The notes beneath the pieces are model-generated. The model was not told where the DNA came from, ran no database searches, and saw only the letters and a program-made list of their open reading frames with translations. From Sphingobacteriaceae bacterium GW460-11-11-14-LB5 (GTDB taxonomy: Bacteria > Bacteroidota > Bacteroidia > Sphingobacteriales > Sphingobacteriaceae), in contig CP021237.1 in assembly GCA_002151545.1 (NCBI GenBank), forward strand, positions 930,001 to 994,000: a stretch of DNA of 64,000 nucleotides, in the 5' to 3' direction. The position numbers and the translations under genes are program-made. Positions 37,991 to 45,750 of this stretch are shown piece after piece. Position 1 is the stretch's first letter. Each line of letters opens with the position of its first letter.

Positions 37991-39499
37991 ATGAAATCAC
38001 TATTATCCCTTGCATTAGTCGCAACTGGCTTAAGCGCCTTTGCTCAAGATGCTGCTAAAGATCCGGCAACAATCGTCATTACACCACAGCACACCCTTTC
38101 TAAAAACGACACTGCTTTTAGAAAAGCCATTGCCAAATGGAGCGATGAAACCTTAAAAAGTACCGATTATAAGAATATCAAAGCACAACCATCTGCTGAG
38201 GTTTTTCCAGGCGCAGTAAAAGCGGGCTTTCAGTTCGTAAACAAAACCGTAAGCATTGAGCATAAAAAAATGGCCGATAGTTTAGTGTCTATCGTGTCAA
38301 CCCTGGGCTACTCTGGTTATGATAATGCGACCATGTACAGTACGGGTTTATATGCAAAAGCAGGCGAATATGTCGAAATCGATGTGCCTAAAAATGCCAA
38401 TGTAAATGATTTAGAAGTGCAGATTGGTGCACATAGCGATCGTTTAAACTATTGGGTAGCTGGTAAAGAAGATTGGCGCAGAATGCCAATTATCACCAAA
38501 AAACAGCAATTGGTAATTGGAAAAAACAGATTGGCCTCGCCTTTTGGTGGACTGATTTATATTAATGTTAAACCTAAGGCCGAAAGTAGAAAAATTGACT
38601 TCAAAATTAGTCACGCCGTAGCAGCTCCTCTTTTTGTATTGGGAAAAAGCACGCAAAGCGATTGGGAGAACCAATTAAAGAATAATAAAGCGCCCTGGGG
38701 CGAAATGGCCACTGAAAATGTGATTCTAACTTTGCCAGATAGTGTTTTGCAAACCATTAAAAATCCTGAAGAGGTATTAAAACTATGGGATTTGGTGGTA
38801 CTTGGAGAACTTGACCTGGCCAATATGCCAGCGCCATTTTACAGGGCTCAACGGATGGTGCCAGACGAGCATATTGGTGGAGGATACATGCACAGCGGTT
38901 ATCCGATCATGATTCATCATTCACCATCGAGAAAAATGCTTTCAAACGAAATTATGGCCAACCCGGAGTTATTGATGAAACCAAGTAAGGGAGGTGCAAA
39001 CTGGGGCTTCTTCCACGAAATTGGCCATAACATGCAAAACCTGAACTGGGTTTTTGGTGGCACGACCGAAGTGAGCAATAACTTCTTTTCGATTTATATG
39101 TTCGACAGGTTAATGGGCGGAAGAGACGATTCGCATACTGGCGTATCGAGTGCAAATACACAAAAGATGATGAAAAAATATTTTGCTGAAGGTGCAAGTT
39201 ATGAAAAATGGAAAAGCGATGCATTTTTAGGTTTGATCATGTTCCGCCAAATGCAGGAAGGTTTTGGATGGGAAAGCTTTAAAGCCTTTTTTAAAGAGTA
39301 CCAAAAAATCGGACCAAGTATTGGCAGGTTAAATGATCAGCAAAAACGCGATTTGTGGGTTAAAACGTATTCTAATGTGGTGAAAAGAAATTTAGCTCCA
39401 TTTTTTAATACCTGGGGAGTTGGCATAAGTGAAGAAACACAGAAAGAATTAAGCGGCCTTCGTGCCTGGAAACCTTATAATTTTCCTCCGGTAAACTAG
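37991..39499 (+). CDS. Secreted M60-like metallopeptidase
   Basis: This 502-residue protein has a signal peptide (ending LSAFAQ, so soluble rather than lipid-anchored). The zinc site is HEIGH at 342-346 with a likely third ligand E360 (GGTTEVSNN). The beta-rich N-terminal part (VQIGAHSDRLNYW) is equivalent to VQIGAHTDNLG in the paralogue at 21332. It lacks that protein's C-terminal discoidin-type domain. M60-like peptidases cut O-glycosylated proteins. It lies 30 bp after the GH27 gene, which suggests deglycosylation and proteolysis act together in the periplasm. Confidence 0.9.
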   Translation: MKSLLSLALVATGLSAFAQDAAKDPATIVITPQHTLSKNDTAFRKAIAKWSDETLKSTDYKNIKAQPSAEVFPGAVKAGFQFVNKTVSIEHKKMADSLVSIVSTLGYSGYDNATMYSTGLYAKAGEYVEIDVPKNANVNDLEVQIGAHSDRLNYWVAGKEDWRRMPIITKKQQLVIGKNRLASPFGGLIYINVKPKAESRKIDFKISHAVAAPLFVLGKSTQSDWENQLKNNKAPWGEMATENVILTLPDSVLQTIKNPEEVLKLWDLVVLGELDLANMPAPFYRAQRMVPDEHIGGGYMHSGYPIMIHHSPSRKMLSNEIMANPELLMKPSKGGANWGFFHEIGHNMQNLNWVFGGTTEVSNNFFSIYMFDRLMGGRDDSHTGVSSANTQKMMKKYFAEGASYEKWKSDAFLGLIMFRQMQEGFGWESFKAFFKEYQKIGPSIGRLNDQQKRDLWVKTYSNVVKRNLAPFFNTWGVGISEETQKELSGLRAWKPYNFPPVN

Positions 39500-39535
39500 C
39501 CGTAACCATTTTAAATTAACTCAAATCAAATAATA

Positions 39536-39853
39536 ATGGCAGTAAGTAGAAAAATTGCTTTAAACACAAGCGAGCAAAGTGGTAATCAACTTCATATTTA
39601 TGAGGTTAATCCGATTATTTTTTATTCTGGCGAAGCAGATGAACTCAATATCGAGCTTTTAGAATTTAATCACGGAGAACTGATTATTAAATCGCTATCA
39701 ACCGCCATTTTAAAAGTGAAAGAGTTGATCATGGAAGATGAAGCGTTTATCATCAAATGGAAACAGAACGCTAAAGGCTTAAGAATTACCCTGCCTGATG
39801 GATTGATCAATGATGGAAACAGGGAGAAGTGTACGTTAAAGATTAAGTTTTAA
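39536..39853 (+). CDS. Small beta-rich protein, possibly a free-standing fucosidase-type C-terminal domain
   Basis: This is a 105-residue protein without signal peptide. I do not recognise it with certainty. The segment IIKWKQNAKGLRITLPDG resembles the C-terminal beta-sandwich of GH29 alpha-L-fucosidases, where a W/K-rich strand is followed by GL-x-I/V-TLP. There is no TIM barrel upstream, only 36 bp after the M60-like stop. It is the last gene before a terminator. Either it is a real accessory domain protein or a remnant of a lost glycosidase gene. Confidence 0.6.
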   Translation: MAVSRKIALNTSEQSGNQLHIYEVNPIIFYSGEADELNIELLEFNHGELIIKSLSTAILKVKELIMEDEAFIIKWKQNAKGLRITLPDGLINDGNREKCTLKIKF

Positions 39854-39861
39854 TTATTGAC

Positions 39862-39918
39862 AGACTTCCGAAATTTCTGTGCTCATTTCATAGTTAAACT
39901 TCGGAAGTCTTTGTTTTT
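39862..39918 (+). terminator. Rho-independent terminator closing the GH2-GH27-M60 operon
   Basis: AGACTTCCGAA (39862-39872) pairs perfectly with TTCGGAAGTCT (39900-39910) around a 27-base loop, followed by TTGTTTTT. Confidence 0.8.
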
Positions 39919-39987
39919 AAGCCTCATAGGTCTTAGCGGATGTAGCGTTTTTATTTTGATTCCCGTTTTAGGTTAAAATAAACAACA

Positions 39988-40380
39988 ATGAAACGGACGC
40001 TATTTATTTTATCTTCAATTGTACTGATCATGAGTTTGATATGGGCTTGTACAGATCGCGAAGAACCTATGCAAAATGTCGATCAGGCAGAATTAGAAAC
40101 GCTTTATAAAGACATTGAGAAAACCGCGCAGCAGTTTACCTGTGAAAATGCAGGTGAGTGGAAATTTACCGCGATTGGATCTAAAGCTTGTGGTGGCGCA
40201 GCTGGTTACATGGCTTACTCTGTAAAAATAGATGAAAGTACCTTTCTGAAAAAGGTAGAACAATTTACCAAACTACAAGCCGATTACAATAAAAAATATG
40301 GTGTATTTTCTGATTGTGCTTTGGTCATACAGCCTAAGGGCGTAACCTGCGAAAATGGGAAACCTAAATTTACTTATTAA
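39988..40380 (+). CDS. Small cysteine-containing lipoprotein of unknown function
   Basis: This is a 130-residue lipoprotein (lipobox LIWAC, Cys21). The mature part has four further cysteines in QFTCENAGEW, GSKACGGAAGY, VFSDCALV and VTCENGKP, likely forming two disulfides in the periplasm. I recall similar proteins in other Bacteroidota but know no function. It stands alone between a terminator and a convergent minus-strand gene. Confidence 0.75.
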   Translation: MKRTLFILSSIVLIMSLIWACTDREEPMQNVDQAELETLYKDIEKTAQQFTCENAGEWKFTAIGSKACGGAAGYMAYSVKIDESTFLKKVEQFTKLQADYNKKYGVFSDCALVIQPKGVTCENGKPKFTY

Positions 40381-40446
40381 TTAACCTTATTGAGATACAA
40401 TCGGTTGATGTCTCAACAACCGAAACGAGAATATCACCAACTGATT

Positions 40447-41319
40447 TTATTTTTTATTGTCTCGTAGCGCGTTTTCGAAATATTCGGAAATGCGCTTTTT
40501 TAATTTCACAACAGTTGTCCCTTCGTTTTCAGGATCAGTATCGCCATTAATCACGGTCTGCGTCATTTCAATAAAATTTTTCCTCGCATCTGGCGAAAAA
40601 CCTATTTTTTGTAAAGTTTCATCCCAATCTTCACGCGGAATCTGTTTTGCCTTTACTTCTTGTCCCAGCGCCGTAGAAAATGCTTCAGCTACATCTGCTG
40701 AACTTAGCTTTTGTGGCCCAACGATTTCATAAACTTTAGACTCATTGTCCTTTTCTAAAACCTCAGCTACAAATGCAGCTACATCCATCGGAGAGATCAT
40801 AGGTAGGGATAGGTTGGTTGGATAAAAGGTAGGCAGCTCTCCAGTCTTTTTAATTGCAGGGAGTTGAGCCAGCCAATTGCTGTAATAATAAGCTGGCCTG
40901 ACAAAAATCTGTGGAATAGCCAAATCTTTAAAAGCGTGCTCCAGCATGTACGACATTAATAAATTGCCTGTGCCTTTAGGATATTGTGCTCCAATGGAGG
41001 ATAAGCCTACCACTTTTTTAATTGAAGATTGACTGATGGCTTTATTGTAATTCTCCAGGATCGTTTTGGTTTCGCCGAGCACATCTTTATTCTTTCCTGT
41101 TTCAGGGGTTAATACGAAAAGTGTGTCGCCGCCTTTAAAAGCTTCAATTAAAGAATTTAAATCCATGGCATCGGCAATGGCCACTTCAGCTCCTTTTGCT
41201 TTAATTGCTGAAGCTTTTTCGGGATTATGGATGACGGCTTTAACGGGTAATTTTTTAGCCAATAAATGATCTACAATTGCTGATCCAACCTGACCAGACG
41301 CGCCTAAGATAACGTACAT
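40447..41319 (-). CDS. NmrA-type NAD(P)-binding oxidoreductase
   Basis: This 290-residue atypical short-chain reductase has an N-terminal Rossmann motif GASGQVGSAIVDHL and the follow-on NmrA pattern (VIHNPEKA, DLNSLIEAFKGGDTLFVLTP, VVGLSSIGAQYP). Such proteins act as NAD(P)H:quinone reductases (QorB/YtfG type) or redox sensors. The gene is monocistronic by position, with convergent plus-strand neighbours. The substrate is unknown. Confidence 0.85.
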   Translation of the reverse strand: MYVILGASGQVGSAIVDHLLAKKLPVKAVIHNPEKASAIKAKGAEVAIADAMDLNSLIEAFKGGDTLFVLTPETGKNKDVLGETKTILENYNKAISQSSIKKVVGLSSIGAQYPKGTGNLLMSYMLEHAFKDLAIPQIFVRPAYYYSNWLAQLPAIKKTGELPTFYPTNLSLPMISPMDVAAFVAEVLEKDNESKVYEIVGPQKLSSADVAEAFSTALGQEVKAKQIPREDWDETLQKIGFSPDARKNFIEMTQTVINGDTDPENEGTTVVKLKKRISEYFENALRDNKK

Positions 41320-41441
41320 AATAAAATAATTTATTTACGAGCGTTTGCTTATCTAACAAGAAACAAAGAAACTTGGTTTCAATTTTTTTAATTTTGATGC
41401 TATCCCCCAGCGCGAACCAACCTAAACTTTCCTTATTCAAA

Positions 41442-41490
41442 AGAGAAGTCAAGTTTAGTAGGAGGGTGCCTATTTAAACTTGACTTCTCT
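41442..41490 (-). terminator. Large perfect hairpin downstream of the M23 peptidase gene
   Basis: A 16-bp perfect stem (AGAGAAGTCAAGTTTA at 41442-41457, TAAACTTGACTTCTCT at 41475-41490) with a 17-base loop lies just after the M23 stop. On the minus strand it is followed by TTTGAATAA, a weak T-run. Its arm resembles that of the hairpin at 42196-42241 on the other side of the gene, so it may be a repeat element as well as a terminator. Confidence 0.65.
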
Positions 41491-41504
41491 GCGATTAACT
41501 TATC

Positions 41505-42131
41505 TTATTTAATGTGTTCTCTAATAAAATTTTGAGGGTTATAAAACCGTTCATTTAGTTGTGTATTATTAAAAGTTAACCAGCTTGCGCAGCCATAATC
41601 ATCAAATTTTTTCCTGATTTCTAAATGAAGATGGTGATAATCGCCGCCGTATTTTTTACTTTCCTGCGGTGTAAATAACCTGGCCAGTTTGGTATTCTGA
41701 TCAACATTTTGACCGTTACTTACATAAACTTCTTTCAGGTGTTTGTAGCTGGTAAACATGATTAATCCGTTGGGCAGTTTATGTTTTACCACGACTGTGC
41801 GTTGGTTTTCGCCCAAATGCACAGAGCAGACTATTCCGTTGGCCATGGCGTAAACATTAACCAGTTTCGCTTTGGGTTGCGCAGGGTTAATATCAATAGC
41901 TGTATGGATATGGCCTTTAACATAACTATCCCGATGATCGCCAAAAATGCTGATGATTTTGATGTTATTTATTTTTTTACGGTTGGCTACATCAAAGGGG
42001 AGAAACCAGTTATCGGCTGTTTTTGCAGGGGCGGTATCCGTATAATAAGGTTTCCAGCGGTCGCGGTCTTTTTCAATCGTAGGTGTTTCGAATAAAAATG
42101 TTGTTAAAAAAATCAATAATAGTGCTCTCAT
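41505..42131 (-). CDS. M23 (LytM-type) metallopeptidase
   Basis: This 208-residue secreted protein has a signal peptide over about residues 1-18. Zinc and catalytic motifs of the M23 family are present: H-T-A-I-D in HIHTAIDI (HxxxD) and HHLHLEIR (HxH). It would cleave peptidoglycan cross-bridges or act as an LytM scaffold. The gene is flanked by two large hairpins and has no obvious operon partner. Confidence 0.88.
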   Translation of the reverse strand: MRALLLIFLTTFLFETPTIEKDRDRWKPYYTDTAPAKTADNWFLPFDVANRKKINNIKIISIFGDHRDSYVKGHIHTAIDINPAQPKAKLVNVYAMANGIVCSVHLGENQRTVVVKHKLPNGLIMFTSYKHLKEVYVSNGQNVDQNTKLARLFTPQESKKYGGDYHHLHLEIRKKFDDYGCASWLTFNNTQLNERFYNPQNFIREHIK

Positions 42132-42195
42132 GCTTTAAGAATTTGTAAAGCAAGATAATGATTTTATCGATATAAACTATTTTTATAGTTTAAAA

Positions 42196-42241
42196 AGAGT
42201 TGTCAACTTTTATAGGCTTTCGCCGGAAAGTTGACAACTCT
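42196..42241. repeat. Perfect 15-bp inverted repeat upstream of the M23 gene
   Basis: AGAGTTGTCAACTTT (42196-42210) pairs with AAAGTTGACAACTCT (42227-42241). The arm matches 12 of 15 positions of the hairpin arm at 41475-41490, suggesting a shared repeat family. Confidence 0.7.
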
Positions 42242-42273
42242 GACTGCAAACGACGATTTATTTTTTTCGTGGT

Positions 42274-42293
42274 GTCAGATGTTACCATCTGAC
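42274..42293. repeat. Short palindrome in the 42132-42480 gap
   Basis: GTCAGATG (42274-42281) and CATCTGAC (42286-42293) form a perfect 8-bp hairpin with loop TTAC. It is one of three neighbouring palindromic elements between the M23 gene and the siderophore operon; I see no gene in this gap. Confidence 0.6.
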
Positions 42294-42348
42294 TGCACAT
42301 TATTCGTCATTGCTCGGGAACGATGACGATATCACCTCACAGAAAGAT

Positions 42349-42455
42349 CGTCATCTCGACTGGAGCGAAGTGAAATGGAGAGACCTATCCTTTAGACTTA
42401 GCTACGCTGAGCACTTCGTGATTCACGACTGCGTTGCACTCCGCTCGAATTGACG
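42349..42455. repeat. Imperfect long palindromic intergenic repeat, copy A
   Basis: This element starts CGTCATCTCGACTG and ends CGCTCGAATTGACG, with near-inverted ends. Its outer parts are repeated at 52468-52551, while the middle differs. It looks like a non-coding REP/MITE-type element near gene 3' ends. Copy A is 26 bp downstream of the last siderophore gene. Confidence 0.75.
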
Positions 42456-42480
42456 ATTCTTACCTGATATTATTTTAAAA

Positions 42481-44292
42481 CTACACCATCAAATCTTCTT
42501 TCAAAGCTTCTGCTGCGGGGTTAACCAATGTACCAATCAATTCAGGAACCGGAACATCAGTGCTTTCGCTGTAACCGTGTGTTAATAATCGCACTCTATT
42601 GATACAAACCCTGATAAATTCAGGTACAAAAAGATCAAATTTTTCGAATTTAGGCGTAAGCTCTGGGTTTTCCTGTTGAAATTCTAAAATTACATCTGCC
42701 ACCTGGCGCCAGAATTGCTTTTCATCCAATCCAACATAACTGTGAAAAATATTGCTCAGGTATCTGAAAACAGCATCAAATATTCCTGAAAGGATAAATA
42801 AAGGTGCCAACTCATCATTAATCTCCCTTAAAACATCGACCAGATCATTCGGTAATTTTGCTTTCGATTCTTCTGTTAATACAATTTCTTCTACAAAATC
42901 TTTAATGATAATGCGCTCGGGTACGCCGTTTTTCATTACCAAAATCGTGTTTTCGCCATGTGGACTAAAGAAAAACGCATGTTTGTAAAAAATCCTTAAT
43001 ACAGGTTTTAAATAAGCCGATAAATAGGCATTTAACCAGGTTTCTGCATCCAATCCTGATTTTTCGATCAGGGCCTCTACCATGCTTTTACCATTGTCAT
43101 CTACATAAAGCAGGCTGGCCATGGTCATGATATTTTCGCCCTCTAAGAGGTAATTCTCGGCACTTTCACGCCAGATGGCCCCTAAAAACTCCTGATATTG
43201 ATAAGGAGCGCCCGGTATTTCACTGTATTGTGGATGGGTATAGGCCACTGTAGCCACTTCACCCAAAAGCACTACGCGGGTCTTTTTTAAATACTCGTCA
43301 CCCTGGAGCATGTCTTTTGCCCACTGGGTTACCTTTGGTGCAATAGCGAGTTTTTTAGGTGAAAGTCCCCTGAAAATGGAGGTGTTTAAAATCGAGATTG
43401 CCGTTTTTACATAATGTTTTTTGGGTTCGCTCACATTAAAAAAGGTACGTATGCTGTTTTGGCACATGTATTCGTCAGTGCCTAAGCCAACTGGTACGAT
43501 TAAATTATGGGCAATGTCATGTGCCAGTTGTAATACGATTTTATTGTTCCACTGCCATTCGTGCACGGGGATAAAGAAATAATCTTCAGGCTGTAATTGC
43601 TGTTGGATGAGTACCTGATTAAAATCGTGAACCTGCTTTAAACTGAGTTCTTCATTATAAAAAGAAAACGGAGAAATGCTTTCGATACTTTTAAATTCTG
43701 CTCTTGTTTTATGTACCGCTAACCAGGCCAGTTGCGTTCTTTGAGCGGCTTCAGGAGCATATCTGCCCTGATCGCTATGGTTAAAACCTATGCGTCCTTT
43801 GTTGATGGTAGCCCAGGGATGCCCATCCATTTGGTGTTCGATGGTCTGGTAATCCGAATTAGCCAGCTCATCAGCACTTAACCTGCCTTTTTCATGAATA
43901 TAAGCATCGGCATATAACGTATTTAAGGTTTCTTCTACAAAATGAGCCAAAGTAAATGGTTTAATCCCAAAGGTTTGCTGTAGTTCGGTATAAAAAGCAG
44001 GTGCATTGTTTACGGTTACACTTTCGCCATTTACAAATTTTTTGATGCTTTGTTTGTCAATGTGCAGGTAATCTAAAGCGCGCTGCTGACCTGAAAAGGT
44101 ATAGTAAATGTCCTCAGTATCGGTAGCCAGTCGAAAATCGGAAATACCTTGTTCATTAGTATTGATCAGTGTTGGTTCTGCTAATTTTTCGTGCATCAGT
44201 TCCACGATCGACTTAGCAATATAGTTTAGATTTACTTTATCCCAAACTTCTTTATTTAAGGGTTTAATGTGATTGAAGTTGTTGTAGTTCAT
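42481..44292 (-). CDS. IucA/IucC-family NIS siderophore synthetase
   Basis: This 603-residue ATP-dependent synthetase forms an amide or ester between a carboxylate (often citrate) and a hydroxamate amine. Family motifs include HPWATINKGRIGF near residue 160 (the H-P-x-x-K-x-R-G-F nucleotide block), VHEWQW, and FFSPHGENTILV (HxxN region). It ends in an FERIII/FhuF-like tail. It is the last gene of the operon, separated by 117 bp of palindromic repeats from the monooxygenase. It most likely does the second condensation, as IucC/RhbF do, with the fusion protein at 45751 doing the first. Confidence 0.92.
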   Translation of the reverse strand: MNYNNFNHIKPLNKEVWDKVNLNYIAKSIVELMHEKLAEPTLINTNEQGISDFRLATDTEDIYYTFSGQQRALDYLHIDKQSIKKFVNGESVTVNNAPAFYTELQQTFGIKPFTLAHFVEETLNTLYADAYIHEKGRLSADELANSDYQTIEHQMDGHPWATINKGRIGFNHSDQGRYAPEAAQRTQLAWLAVHKTRAEFKSIESISPFSFYNEELSLKQVHDFNQVLIQQQLQPEDYFFIPVHEWQWNNKIVLQLAHDIAHNLIVPVGLGTDEYMCQNSIRTFFNVSEPKKHYVKTAISILNTSIFRGLSPKKLAIAPKVTQWAKDMLQGDEYLKKTRVVLLGEVATVAYTHPQYSEIPGAPYQYQEFLGAIWRESAENYLLEGENIMTMASLLYVDDNGKSMVEALIEKSGLDAETWLNAYLSAYLKPVLRIFYKHAFFFSPHGENTILVMKNGVPERIIIKDFVEEIVLTEESKAKLPNDLVDVLREINDELAPLFILSGIFDAVFRYLSNIFHSYVGLDEKQFWRQVADVILEFQQENPELTPKFEKFDLFVPEFIRVCINRVRLLTHGYSESTDVPVPELIGTLVNPAAEALKEDLMV

Positions 44293-44319
44293 GGTATTTG
44301 TTTTTTAAATTTTGGGTTA

Positions 44320-44398
44320 GTCCGGATTTGTAATCCGGACTTCTCGTACTCCGGATTTCAAATCCGTTTCTCAACGGTCGGGATTACAAATCCCGACC
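44320..44398. repeat. Cluster of three palindromes inside the siderophore operon
   Basis: Three hairpins occur in tandem: GTCCGGATT/AATCCGGAC (44320-44340), CGGATTT/AAATCCG (44352-44366) and GGTCGGGATT/AATCCCGACC (44376-44398). All share the GGATT...AATCC core. This resembles REP/BIME-type clusters. It sits in the only sizable gap of the operon and could act as an mRNA stability or attenuation element. Confidence 0.75.
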
Positions 44399-44409
44399 AA
44401 CGTATTAAC

Positions 44410-45750
44410 TTAATCTTCTGATAACTGAAGCTCAGCAGTAGACAATTCATCTACCTGTATTTCATCGGCTACGCTAAACTGCTGAAAGGCAATCCGTTTT
44501 TCAACATGGTAGATTTCGAAACCTAAAATGGCATTGATAATGGAGGCATTGCGATAAGCACCCATACCCAGATCAGGCGTTACAAAACCGTGCGTATGCA
44601 ATTCAGCGTTTTGAACAAAGATTTCGTTTCCATTCACATCAATAGCATAGTTGCGGTGTACCTGGAAAAGCCCATCAGCATTGCGTGTGATGCGATCGTT
44701 TATTCCTGATAAGAAACCCGGCTCATTGTACTTGTAACCAGTTGCCAGTACCACAAAGTCAGTATCCACCGCAAAATCCTTTTCACTTTCGGTGTGGTAA
44801 AGTTCAAGCTGGTATTTACCATCGGTGTTTACCGTTAAATTATTCAACTGGCAGTTGGGCATCAGTTCGGCATTGATTTTTTCGCCATCAACACTCAGCT
44901 CGTAAAGTTTATCGAAAATCTGGTTAATGAGATCAAAGTTTATTCCCTTAAATAATGAGTTCTGTTTCGCTAATAACTGTTTGCGTTTTGCATCATTCAA
45001 ATTATAAAAATGATCTACATATTCAGGCGAAGTAAGTTCAAGTGTCAGTTTCGAATACTCCATCGGGAAAAAGCGGTCTGGCCGCGTAAACCATTTCAGT
45101 TTAAGGCCATTTTCAGTTTCGGGCAAAAGATCGTAGAAAATTTCGGCAGCGCTTTGACCAGAGCCAATAATCGTTGCGGTTTTTTGCTTCAACAGCGTTG
45201 ATTTAAATTTTAAGTATGCTGAAGAATGTATCGCATTTTGATGCTCAGCCGGATTGATAAAACCAGGCACTTTAGGTGCGGTTCCTGTACCAAGCACTAT
45301 TTTTTTAGTCAAAATGATTTCTCTGGCACCGGTTACCTGATCAACTTTTTCTACCTGATAAATGTTATCGATATAATTTATACTGGTTACTTTCTGCCCA
45401 AACAGGCAGTTTTGCAGATGATTGATCGCCCATTTACAATAAGCATTATACTCTTTACGTAGCACAAAAAAATCTTCTCTGATATAGAATTTATAAAGGC
45501 GATCTGTCTGTTTAAGGTAGTTTAAAAAACTGTATGAGCTGGTTGGATCGGCCATGGTAACCAAGTCGGCCATAAATGGAACCTGTAAAGTCGCATCACT
45601 CAGCATCATACCGGGGTGCCAGTTAAATTCGCTCGACTGATCTAAAAATAAGGTGGATAGGCTGCTGATGGGCGCACATAGCGCCGCTAAACCCAGATTG
45701 AACGGGCCTATGCCAATCCCTACAATGTCGTATATTTTTTGATTCTGCAT
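44410..45750 (-). CDS. Siderophore amine N-monooxygenase (IucD/DesB/RhbE type)
   Basis: This 446-residue flavoenzyme N-hydroxylates a diamine or lysine using FAD, NADPH and O2, the first step to a hydroxamate. The FAD motif is GIGIGPFNLGLA (residues 11-22), the NADPH motif GSGQSAAEIFYDL (about 197), and the C-terminal ATGYKYNEP block is the family ATGY motif. Its ATG directly follows the stop of the upstream fusion gene (TAAATG), so they are co-translated. The substrate (cadaverine, diaminopropane or putrescine) depends on the decarboxylase and is not readable. Confidence 0.92.
   Translation of the reverse strand: MQNQKIYDIVGIGIGPFNLGLAALCAPISSLSTLFLDQSSEFNWHPGMMLSDATLQVPFMADLVTMADPTSSYSFLNYLKQTDRLYKFYIREDFFVLRKEYNAYCKWAINHLQNCLFGQKVTSINYIDNIYQVEKVDQVTGAREIILTKKIVLGTGTAPKVPGFINPAEHQNAIHSSAYLKFKSTLLKQKTATIIGSGQSAAEIFYDLLPETENGLKLKWFTRPDRFFPMEYSKLTLELTSPEYVDHFYNLNDAKRKQLLAKQNSLFKGINFDLINQIFDKLYELSVDGEKINAELMPNCQLNNLTVNTDGKYQLELYHTESEKDFAVDTDFVVLATGYKYNEPGFLSGINDRITRNADGLFQVHRNYAIDVNGNEIFVQNAELHTHGFVTPDLGMGAYRNASIINAILGFEIYHVEKRIAFQQFSVADEIQVDELSTAELQLSED

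Noticed and set aside
41341..41349. GCGTTTGC next to the NmrA gene, resembling half of the CAAACGTTTG operator
   Set aside because: Only a half-site; the left half is GAGCG rather than CAAAC, so no palindrome.
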